DNA of 26,389 bases from Prevotella sp. UBA3675. Lineage in GTDB: Bacteria > Bacteroidota > Bacteroidia > Bacteroidales > Bacteroidaceae. This document shows positions 7,211-13,703 of this stretch, one piece after another. How positions within the stretch are numbered: position 1 is the first letter of the stretch; each line of letters begins with the position of its first letter. The notes under the pieces were generated by a model. The model was given only the letters and a program-made list of their open reading frames with translations, was not told where the DNA came from and ran no database searches. The DNA lies in assembly GCA_002372235.1 (NCBI GenBank), contig DFJI01000020.1:1-26389 (forward strand), read 5' to 3'. A program made the translations under genes and the position numbers.

Positions 7211-7250
7211 CAAAAAACAAAGAATCCCGACATGTTTAGTCGGAATCCTT
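7211..7250 (-). terminator. Terminator hairpin between the PatB gene and greA
   Basis: A 12-bp stem with two G-U pairs (7239-7250 with 7220-7231) and a 7-base loop is followed on the minus strand by TTTGTTTTTTG. It points leftward. It can end PatB transcripts, but it also lies between a consensus promoter (7284-7315) and greA, so it could be an attenuator. Confidence 0.75.
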
Positions 7251-7283
7251 GTTATCAATGTAATCTTTTACCTTTATCCGAGG

Positions 7284-7315
7284 CAAAATTACGAAGTTTT
7301 TTCGATACGCACAAA
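7284..7315 (-). promoter_or_regulatory. Promoter upstream of greA
   Basis: On the minus strand TTTG (7315-7312), 20 bases, then TAATTTTG (7291-7284). The predicted start near 7277 is ~115 bases before the greA ATG and ~27 bases before the terminator stem at 7239-7250. Confidence 0.6.
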
Positions 7316-7334
7316 TTTTCAGCGCAAAAATTTG

Positions 7335-8531
7335 CTAATTGCACTTGTCAACAACCTGTTTGATGCGGCGCAGTCCCTCCATGAGTTGAGCGCGAGGACA
7401 GGCCATGTTCACTCTGATGAAGCCCTCACCGTCAACTGGTCCGTACATGGTGCCGCTGTTCACCCACACCCTACCCTCGTTGAGCAGTTTCTTCGTGAGT
7501 TCTTCCGACGTGATGCCCAGTGCCGTGATGTCTATCCATGCCAGGTAGGTGCCTTCGAGCGGCGTCACCCTGAGCCGTGGCATCTCCTTGGCGATGTAGT
7601 CGCACAGTGCCTCGTAGTTCTTGTATATGTAGTCGCACAGCTGGTCGAGCCATTCCTCTCCCTCGTTGTAGGCAGCCTGCACCGCCACGACACCGAAGGG
7701 GTTCACGTCGCACACCTCGTTGATGTTGATGGCCCTGTCTATGCGCTGTCGCCACTCGGCATTGGCACAGAAGATGTTGGCCACCTGCAGACCTGCCGTA
7801 TTAAACGATTTCGACGGCGAGGCACACACCACGGCATTGTCCATCTGGCTCACCACGCCGTAAGGCACGTAGCGCTTTCCGTGATAGGTCAGTTCGTTGT
7901 GAATCTCGTCGGCTACCACCACCACGCCGTGCTTCTTACAAATATTATGTACGCGCAAGAGCTCCTCGTGAGTCCACACCCTGCAAGCCGGATTGTGCGG
8001 GTTGCACAGTATGAACAGTTTGGCACGTGGGTTGCTCACCTTGGCTTCCAGATCGTCGAAATCCATTTCGTAGTGCAGGCTGTCACGCGTCAGTTTCAGT
8101 GCACTCGTCACCAGCTCGCAACCGTTGTTGCGCACCGATGAGAAGAAACAGTTGTAAACGGGTGTCTGCACCACCACCTGATCGCCGGGCTCCGTGAAAG
8201 CCTTCACCACTACTGAGAGAGCCGGCACCACGCCCTGGGTATATTGAATCCACTCTCGCTTGACGGTCCACTGATGACGGCGTTCGAACCACGAGATGAC
8301 GGCATCATAGTAACTGTCCGTCACGTGTGTGTAGCCGAATGCCCCGTGAGCCGCGCGCCGCTGTATGGCTTCTACGATGGCCGGTGCCGTGCGGAAGTCC
8401 ATGTCGGCCACCCAGAAGGGCAGGATGTCGTCGGCATTGCCGCTTTCGAGCTCCGTTGGCTGCTGATCCCACTTCACGCAGCCTGAGCCGCGTCTTACCA
8501 AAGGTGTGTCAAAGTCATAGATGTTCTTCAT
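7335..8531 (-). CDS. patB: MalY/PatB-family PLP-dependent C-S lyase
   Basis: The 398-residue protein belongs to the fold-type I PLP enzymes of the MalY/PatB group, which mainly cleave cystathionine and related thioethers to release a thiol, pyruvate and ammonia. Landmarks are LPFWVADMDF (37-46), FGYTHVTDSY (65-74), PVYNCFF with Tyr126 stacking on PLP, LCNPHNPACRVW (175-186), VADEIHNEL with Asp208, SPSKSFNTAGLQ with PLP Lys241, and the C-terminal FIRVNMACPR arginine that binds the substrate carboxylate. NPAC replaces the more usual NPVG. The gene follows DUF3737 by 47 bases with no clear promoter between, so the two are probably co-transcribed. The exact substrate cannot be read from sequence, and the symbol reflects family only. 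Confidence 0.88.
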   Translation of the reverse strand: MKNIYDFDTPLVRRGSGCVKWDQQPTELESGNADDILPFWVADMDFRTAPAIVEAIQRRAAHGAFGYTHVTDSYYDAVISWFERRHQWTVKREWIQYTQGVVPALSVVVKAFTEPGDQVVVQTPVYNCFFSSVRNNGCELVTSALKLTRDSLHYEMDFDDLEAKVSNPRAKLFILCNPHNPACRVWTHEELLRVHNICKKHGVVVVADEIHNELTYHGKRYVPYGVVSQMDNAVVCASPSKSFNTAGLQVANIFCANAEWRQRIDRAININEVCDVNPFGVVAVQAAYNEGEEWLDQLCDYIYKNYEALCDYIAKEMPRLRVTPLEGTYLAWIDITALGITSEELTKKLLNEGRVWVNSGTMYGPVDGEGFIRVNMACPRAQLMEGLRRIKQVVDKCN

Positions 8532-8578
8532 AATTGTTTTCGATTTATGTCATTGGGATAATGTTCATGACTACTGCC

Positions 8579-9424
8579 CTATCCCCTTGTCTTTATCACG
8601 CAGTTGGCAGGTTGCTTCACGTTCTTGTCGATGGTGACAGATCCAATGCTGTCGGCCACGATGTGTCCGCTGGTGGGGTTCTTGATGTTCTCGATGTGCC
8701 CCCTGATGTCGGCCTCCACGTCAGAGTATTCGAACACGCGGTCGCAGGCTGGGTCGAAGGTGCAGTTCTCCAGCACCAGTTGGTCGGCATAGCACAACAG
8801 CTGCTCGCCGGCCAGATGGCAGTTCACGAGGCGCACGTTCTTCGAGTGCCAGGCCAGATATTCGCCGTCGAGCGTAGAGTCGTAGATGGTGACGTTCTCG
8901 CACTCCCAGAACGAGTCTTTGGTCACGATTTGGGCATGGTGCAGCTCAATGTTCTTGCAGTATTGGAACACATATTTCGAGTCACTCTTCAGTCCGTCGA
9001 TGCGAATGTTCTCCGAGAACATGAAGGGATAGGTGCCGTCGTGCAGTTCCAGATTGCGTGCCTCTATGTCGCGGCAGCGCCAAAAGGTCTCGTCGGCATC
9101 GTTAATCACCACGTTCTCCATCTTCAGCTGTTGCATCTCGCGAAACATCTTCGGTCCGTCGATGCGCGTATTGGTCATTGTCATGTGGTCGGAGTACCAC
9201 AGGGCCGAGCGGGCTCCGGCATCGAACTGACAGTTATTGATTTTGAAGCCGTGCACGTGCCAGAAGGGGTACTTGCCCCAGAAGTGGCAGTTCTCAGCCT
9301 CAATGTCGGAACACTCCTTGATGGCACTCTCGCCATCGCCTATCGTAACCTCTTCCAGTCGCACTCCGTGACATTCGAACAGGGGGCGCTCCCCCTCGAA
9401 GTGCTGTTTCCTGATGATTTCCAT
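8579..9424 (-). CDS. DUF3737 family protein (predicted beta-helix)
   Basis: The 281-residue protein matches DUF3737 from its first motif (MEIIRKQHFEGERPLF) to the last. It is made of short strands that recur about every 20 residues with aromatic-acidic turns (NCHFWGKYPFWHV, ALWYSDHM, ETFWRCRDIE, YVFQYCKNIE, DSFWECENV, EYLAWHSKNV). This indicates a right-handed parallel beta-helix. There is no signal peptide, so it is probably cytoplasmic. No activity has been established for the family. It lies between a DUF4294 gene and a PatB-type lyase on one strand with gaps of 63 and 47 bases, which suggests an operon. Its link to sulfur amino-acid metabolism is inference only. Confidence 0.85.
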   Translation of the reverse strand: MEIIRKQHFEGERPLFECHGVRLEEVTIGDGESAIKECSDIEAENCHFWGKYPFWHVHGFKINNCQFDAGARSALWYSDHMTMTNTRIDGPKMFREMQQLKMENVVINDADETFWRCRDIEARNLELHDGTYPFMFSENIRIDGLKSDSKYVFQYCKNIELHHAQIVTKDSFWECENVTIYDSTLDGEYLAWHSKNVRLVNCHLAGEQLLCYADQLVLENCTFDPACDRVFEYSDVEADIRGHIENIKNPTSGHIVADSIGSVTIDKNVKQPANCVIKTRG

Positions 9425-9487
9425 AATTGATATGTTTCTCTCTGTTTTTTTTATTTATATGTTTAAGAAATAATGTTTTCTGCGGAG

Positions 9488-10102
9488 TCAAATCTGTCCT
9501 GCTTCCACTTGCAGCACCACGCGCTCGGTGAGACGGTCCACGCCCTCCGGTTCGTAGCCCTTCTTGAGCGAGGCACCGAACATCCACGCAAAAGCCTGCC
9601 ACATGCCCGACCGCAGTGGGCCGATGAAAGCCTGGATGGCTTCGTAGGCAGTGCTGTGGCACTCGCGGTCAATGAGCTTGATGAGCAGCTTGCCCTGCGA
9701 GAAGGTGAGCTTCTTCATTCGTGGCTTATATTCCTTCACGATGGCGGCCTCCACCCGTTTCAGGTGCTCGTCGCGTTCCTTCTGCGTGGGCAGCGTGTTG
9801 ATGTACTCGGCAGTCTCAATGAGCATCTGTCGGGCCTCCTTGGCAATGGGCAGCACCTTCTTCACGTTCTGCACCAGTCGCATGTATGCCTTCTGTTGCC
9901 GCTTGTCCTTGAAGGAAAGTTCGGGATAGACGAAGACGCTCGACATCTCCATGTATTGAATCGAGTCGCCATCCACCAGCACCTTTCCCACCTTCACCGA
10001 AGGTGTGAGAACCGCCCCCTCTCCTCCGTCCGTCCTGTTCTGGGCAAAGGCAGGCAGTAGCATGATTAACAGCAAAAAAAACAGTGTCGAAAGTCTTTTC
10101 AT
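9488..10102 (-). CDS. DUF4294 domain protein, exported
   Basis: The 204-residue protein starts with a signal peptide (MKRLSTLFFLLLIMLLPAFA, then Q). The mature part matches DUF4294, a Bacteroidetes-specific domain of unknown function. It has a strand pair (VLVDGDSIQYMEMSSVFVYP), then a long helical region (KDKRQQKAYMRLVQNVKKVLP), then KLTFSQGKLLIKLIDRECHS and GMWQAFAWMFGASLK. I chose ATG 10102 because the signal peptide begins there and a -7 element lies immediately before it. Two codons earlier there is no better start. The protein should be periplasmic or membrane-associated. Its promoter is overlapped by an array of palindromes at 10128-10186, suggesting specific regulation of this gene and perhaps of the two genes after it. 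Confidence 0.85.
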   Translation of the reverse strand: MKRLSTLFFLLLIMLLPAFAQNRTDGGEGAVLTPSVKVGKVLVDGDSIQYMEMSSVFVYPELSFKDKRQQKAYMRLVQNVKKVLPIAKEARQMLIETAEYINTLPTQKERDEHLKRVEAAIVKEYKPRMKKLTFSQGKLLIKLIDRECHSTAYEAIQAFIGPLRSGMWQAFAWMFGASLKKGYEPEGVDRLTERVVLQVEAGQI

Positions 10103-10107
10103 GAAGG

Positions 10108-10115
10108 CAAAGGTA
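10108..10115 (-). promoter_or_regulatory. -7 element of the DUF4294 gene
   Basis: TACCTTTG on the minus strand is a perfect -7 box ending 6 bases before the ATG at 10102, so the mRNA would be leaderless. No TTG is found at the usual -33 distance. That position is occupied by the first palindrome of the 21-bp array, which fits control by a DNA-binding activator or repressor. Confidence 0.6.
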
Positions 10116-10127
10116 GGCAATAAAAAT

Positions 10128-10186
10128 AAATTATAGCTATAATTTCAGCGATTATAGCTATAATTATGAAAATTTTAGCTATAATT
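10128..10186. repeat. Three phased palindromes, 21-bp period (likely operator array)
   Basis: The dyad ATTATAGCTATAAT occurs three times, with centres at 10136.5, 10157.5 and 10178.5, exactly 21 bp apart (two helical turns). The first copy extends to a perfect 18-bp palindrome (10128-10145). The second is perfect over 14 bp (10151-10164). The third has one mismatch (ATTTTAGCTATAATT, 10172-10186). The 6 bases between copies differ each time (TCAGCG, ATGAAA), so only the dyads are conserved. The array starts 13 bp upstream of the DUF4294 -7 box. A dimeric regulator bound to all three would lie on one face of the DNA. Confidence 0.8.
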
Positions 10187-10277
10187 CAAATTCGCATAGC
10201 ATGCGCTGTCGTTACCGCCCGGCCTTTTGGCAGGCTGATCCGACCGAAACGATTCTTAAAATATAGGAAATCAATAC

Positions 10278-10291
10278 AAGCGAATTCGCTT
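10278..10291. other. 14-bp palindrome in the DUF4294-preA intergenic region
   Basis: AAGCGAATTCGCTT is a perfect dyad, extendable with one mismatch to ACA...TGT. It lies about 95 bp upstream of the preA -7 element and could be an operator. The rest of the 400-bp divergent region (10187-10514) holds no ORF of note. Confidence 0.3.
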
Positions 10292-10373
10292 TGTACTTCT
10301 CTGATTAATTCGCAAAAAGATGCCTGATTGGGAGAAATTGGTCAAATCATCATGTCATTTCAATTATTTTGTT

Positions 10374-10381
10374 TATATTTG
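10374..10381 (+). promoter_or_regulatory. Candidate -7 element of preA
   Basis: TATATTTG fits TAnnTTTG, but no clear -33 TTG lies 19-20 bases upstream. If used, the preA leader would be ~125 bases. That leader contains a G/C-rich patch near 10447-10480 that I cannot match to any known riboswitch. Confidence 0.4.
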
Positions 10382-10514
10382 CCACTGAATTACTTGAACT
10401 GAAACGATTTGAGCTTATGTAATCTTTTAACGAACTGAATACTGTAGGACGGGCACAGCCTGAAGGGCGGCATGCTGAAAGTGAATCATTTTATTATTAA
10501 ACATTATCGAATCA

Positions 10515-12002
10515 ATGGAAGACAATCAAACGAAACAGAAAGAAACAAAGATACGCAGAATGAATATCTACGAAGAGGCTGGCAGATGCTTACTGTGCCT
10601 GGATGCTCCCTGCACCAAAGCCTGCAAGACGGGCGATCCGGCCCGTGCCATCCGAGCCATCCGCTTCGACAACCATAAGCCTGCACTGCGCTGGGTGAAA
10701 GACTGTACCGACGACGACCTGGAGCGAGCCGAACAAGCGTGCATCCACTACAACTGGCCCATCCGCATCAAGGAGATGCTGCGCAGCATTCATGAGGATG
10801 ATGTTGATGACAGCAACTATCCCTCTCTTGCCATCGACTTCTGCGGCATCGGCTGTGAGAATCCCTTCTTCCTTGCCTCATCCGCCGTCTGCACCAATTA
10901 TGACATGGTGTCCCATGCCTTCGAAGCCGGTTGGGCAGGCGTGTTCTATAAGACCATCTGCATGAAGGAAATCAAGGAGGTGTCGCCTCGTTTCGATGCC
11001 ATGCACAGCAATGCCACGCACGGCGACTTCTACGGCTTCCGCAACATGGAACAGCTGAGTGAGAATCCTGTAGCGATGGACTTCGACATTCTGCACCGCT
11101 TGAAACAGAACTATCCTACGAAAGTGGTGGTGGCCAGTATCATGGGGCAGAACGACGCGGAATGGATGGCGCTGGCCAAAATGGCCGAAGAAGCCGGTTG
11201 CGATGCAGTGGAGCTGAACTTCTCTTGTCCGCAGATGAAATATGAGGGCATGGGCAGTGATGTGGGCCAGAACTTGGAACTGGTAAGAGAATACACGGAC
11301 TGTGTGAAGCGCAGCGTGAAGATTCCAGTGATTTCGAAGATGACACCCAACGACATTCATATCACGGAGCCAGCCCAGGCCTGCATTGAGGCTGGTGCCG
11401 ATGCCATCTCGGCCATCAACACCATCAAGTCGGTGACCATGTGTGCTGAAGCCGAGGTGGCCGGACAGCGCACCGTCTCGGGCTATTCAGGCCGTGCCGT
11501 GCGCCCCATCGCCCTGCGTCATGTCCTGGAGCTGGCCCAGATAGAGAAGCCCGTCGGACTGAGCGGCGTCGGCGGTATTGAGACCTGGCGCGATGCCTTG
11601 GAGTTCATCCAGTTGGGATGCAGCAATGTGCAGGTGTGTACGGCTGTGATGCAGTATGGCTATCGCATCATCGACGACCTTGTGCTCGGTCTGCAGCGCT
11701 ACATGGCCAAGCGTGGAGTCACCCGGCTCAGTCAGCTCGTGGGCGAGCAGTTGCCAAAGTTCCTGAATCCCGACCATCTGGACCGTGAAACGATTATCTA
11801 TCCTAAGTTCGACAAGACGCTTTGCGTGGGCTGCGGGCGCTGTGAGGTGTCGTGCAGCGACGGCGGCCATCAAGCCATTGTCTTCGACCGTGAAACCCGT
11901 CAGCCGCGCCTGATAGGCACCAAGTGTGTGGGGTGCCACCTTTGCCGACTCGTATGTCCGGCAGGAGCCATCGGCGTGAGCAAACGCATCAGCAAGAAAT
12001 AG
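10515..12002 (+). CDS. preA: NAD-dependent dihydropyrimidine dehydrogenase catalytic subunit PreA
   Basis: PreA reduces uracil and thymine (or runs in reverse) using FMN and iron-sulfur clusters. The 495-residue protein aligns with E. coli PreA from about residue 102: LAIDFCGIGCENPFFLASS, GVFYKTICMKE, VVASIMGQND, ELNFSCPQM...GMGSDVGQ, ISKMTPN, INTIKS, SGYSGRAVRPIALR, GVGGIETWRDA. Its C-terminus carries two [4Fe-4S] motifs (CVGCGRCEVSC and CVGCHLCRLVCP). The first ~100 residues are extra compared with E. coli PreA. They hold a cluster motif (Cys25, Cys28, Cys33, Cys37) like that at the start of PreT/GltD and of eukaryotic dihydropyrimidine dehydrogenase. No preT flavoprotein gene lies nearby, so the electron partner is not obvious. 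An inner ATG at 10560 would still keep the Cys motif. Confidence 0.9.
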   Translation: MEDNQTKQKETKIRRMNIYEEAGRCLLCLDAPCTKACKTGDPARAIRAIRFDNHKPALRWVKDCTDDDLERAEQACIHYNWPIRIKEMLRSIHEDDVDDSNYPSLAIDFCGIGCENPFFLASSAVCTNYDMVSHAFEAGWAGVFYKTICMKEIKEVSPRFDAMHSNATHGDFYGFRNMEQLSENPVAMDFDILHRLKQNYPTKVVVASIMGQNDAEWMALAKMAEEAGCDAVELNFSCPQMKYEGMGSDVGQNLELVREYTDCVKRSVKIPVISKMTPNDIHITEPAQACIEAGADAISAINTIKSVTMCAEAEVAGQRTVSGYSGRAVRPIALRHVLELAQIEKPVGLSGVGGIETWRDALEFIQLGCSNVQVCTAVMQYGYRIIDDLVLGLQRYMAKRGVTRLSQLVGEQLPKFLNPDHLDRETIIYPKFDKTLCVGCGRCEVSCSDGGHQAIVFDRETRQPRLIGTKCVGCHLCRLVCPAGAIGVSKRISKK

Positions 12003-12030
12003 AATTTTGGCCAAAATAAATCTGACTATG

Positions 12031-12060
12031 TTGTTTTTCAAGAAATTTTATGTATCTTTG
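12031..12060 (+). promoter_or_regulatory. Promoter of the CoA-transferase gene
   Basis: TTG (12031-12033), exactly 19 bases, then TATCTTTG (12053-12060), a perfect match. Transcription would start near 12066, giving a leader of about 35 bases before the ATG at 12101. A 14-bp palindrome ATTTTGGCCAAAAT lies just upstream at 12004-12017. Confidence 0.8.
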
Positions 12061-12100
12061 CGCGCAAAATTATCATCAATCACAGTCAAATTGTAAATCA

Positions 12101-13609
12101 ATGGCTTATACACGACTTTCAGCTGCCGAGGCTGCAGCACTGATCAAGAACGGAGAGAACATTGCCATGAGCGGCTTCACACCTGCCGGCGTGGCTAAGG
12201 CAACAACAAAGGAGCTGGCCAAGATTGCCATTGCTGAGCATGAGGCCGGACGTGAGTTCAAGGTGGGCATCTTCACCGGCGCATCGACGGGACAATCGAC
12301 CGACGGCGACATGGCCAACGCACAGGCCATCAAGTATCGCGCCCCCTATACCACTAACCCCGACTTCCGCAAGCACGTGAACCTGGGCGAGATTCCCTAC
12401 AACGACCTGCACCTGAGCCACATGGCACAGGAGCTGCGCTACGGATTCTATGGTCAGATTGACTGGGCCATCCTTGAGGTGTGCGACATCGAGGAGGTGG
12501 GTAGCGACTATCACGTCTATCTGACAGCTGCCGGCGGTATCTCGCCAACGGCTGCCCGTCTGGCCAAGCACGTCATTCTGGAGCTGAATGCCTTCCACAA
12601 TCCCAATGCAAAGTTCATCCACGACGTTTATGAGCCACTCGATCCGCCTTACCGCAAGCCCATCATGATTGAGAAGGTGAGCGACCGCATCGGTGTTCCC
12701 TATGTGTCGATTCCGAAAGACAAGGTGGTGGGTGTCGTGGAGTGCAACATTCCCGATGAGGCCCGTGCCTTCAAGGACTCCGACCCCGTGACCGACAAGA
12801 TTGGTTACCTGACGGCTGAGTTCCTTGTGGAGGAGATGCACAAAGGCCGCATCCCACGCGAGTTCCTGCCCCTGCAGAGCGGTGTGGGCAGCACGGCCAA
12901 TGCCATTCTGGGCGCACTCGGCCAGGACAAGCACGTGCCCGACTTCAATATCTATACCGAGGTGATTCAGAACTCGGTGATTGATATGATGCTCAATGGT
13001 CGTGTGAAGGATGCCTCGGCCTGCTCGCTCACCGTGTCGAATGAGTGCCTAATGCAGGTCTATGACAATATGGACTACTTCAAGCAGCATCTCACCCTGC
13101 GTCAGAGCGAGATTTCGAACTCGCCCGAGGTGATTCGCCGACTGGGCGTGATTGCCATCAATACCGCCATCGAGGTTGACCTCTACGGCAATGCCAACTC
13201 AACCCACATCAGCGGCACGAAGATGATGAACGGCATCGGCGGCAGCGGCGACTTCATCCGCAATGCCTACCTGAGCATCTTCACCTGCCCCTCGACGGCA
13301 AAGGGCGGTCTCATCTCAAGCATCGTACCCTTCGTGAGCCATCAGGACTCGAGCGAGCACGACGTGAACATCATCGTGACCGAACAGGGCGTGGCCGACC
13401 TGCGCGGCAAGAGTCCCGCACAGCGTGCCGAGCTCATCATTGAGAAGTGCGCACATCCCGACTACCGTCCACTGCTGCGCGAATACCTGAAGCTGGCCAA
13501 GATGGGGCAGACACGCCACGAGCTGACAGCCGCGTTTGCTATGCACGACACGCTGGCTCGCAAGGGCGACATGCACCTGACCGACTTTACCGAATACATC
13601 AAGAAATAA
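12101..13609 (+). CDS. Acetyl-CoA hydrolase/transferase family (succinate/acetate CoA-transferase)
   Basis: The 502-residue protein belongs to the class I CoA-transferases that exchange CoA between succinyl-, acetyl- or propionyl-CoA and a free acid. In fermenting Bacteroidales this fits succinate/propionate/acetate formation. It has MSGFTPAGVAK near the N-terminus, VNLGEIPYNDLHLSHMAQ, the CoA-binding LQSGVGSTANA (259-267), the catalytic glutamate Glu287 (NIYTEVIQNS), GIGGSGDFIRNAYLS and NIIVTEQGVADLRGKSP. I chose ATG 12101 because the frame upstream overlaps the promoter at 12031-12060, and family members start MxYxRxSAxEAA. It is a single-gene unit closed by a hairpin at 13621-13646. Whether succinyl-CoA, propionyl-CoA or acetyl-CoA is preferred cannot be told here. 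Confidence 0.92.
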   Translation: MAYTRLSAAEAAALIKNGENIAMSGFTPAGVAKATTKELAKIAIAEHEAGREFKVGIFTGASTGQSTDGDMANAQAIKYRAPYTTNPDFRKHVNLGEIPYNDLHLSHMAQELRYGFYGQIDWAILEVCDIEEVGSDYHVYLTAAGGISPTAARLAKHVILELNAFHNPNAKFIHDVYEPLDPPYRKPIMIEKVSDRIGVPYVSIPKDKVVGVVECNIPDEARAFKDSDPVTDKIGYLTAEFLVEEMHKGRIPREFLPLQSGVGSTANAILGALGQDKHVPDFNIYTEVIQNSVIDMMLNGRVKDASACSLTVSNECLMQVYDNMDYFKQHLTLRQSEISNSPEVIRRLGVIAINTAIEVDLYGNANSTHISGTKMMNGIGGSGDFIRNAYLSIFTCPSTAKGGLISSIVPFVSHQDSSEHDVNIIVTEQGVADLRGKSPAQRAELIIEKCAHPDYRPLLREYLKLAKMGQTRHELTAAFAMHDTLARKGDMHLTDFTEYIKK

Positions 13610-13620
13610 GTGAGTGTATG

Positions 13621-13646
13621 AGGGGAGGACGCAACAGTCCTCCCCT
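13621..13646 (+). terminator. Hairpin terminator after the CoA-transferase gene
   Basis: A perfect 10-bp G/C-rich stem (AGGGGAGGAC with GTCCTCCCCT) and a 6-base loop lie 12 bases past the stop codon. The following U-tract is weak (TTCACAC), so termination may be partial. sufB starts 58 bases later. Confidence 0.65.
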
Positions 13647-13703
13647 TTCACACATAAAAATACATGTGTTTGCGACCCTTTGTGCGCAAACTTGAAACAA
13701 GGA

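Noticed and set aside
8534..9430. 298-codon open frame opposite the DUF3737 gene
   Set aside because: The minus-strand DUF3737 frame shows regular beta-helix repeats; the plus frame is a shadow.
10128..10186. CRISPR or simple satellite
   Set aside because: The constant parts are palindromes separated by only 6 bp; this fits an operator array better.
10388..10514. Riboswitch in the preA leader
   Set aside because: The leader has a G/C-rich patch, but I cannot match it to any known aptamer or see a clear terminator switch.
11200..11300. Missing catalytic Cys in PreA compared with mammalian dihydropyrimidine dehydrogenase
   Set aside because: As I recall it, E. coli PreA has the same GMGSDVGQ-type segment, so its absence is normal for the bacterial subunit.
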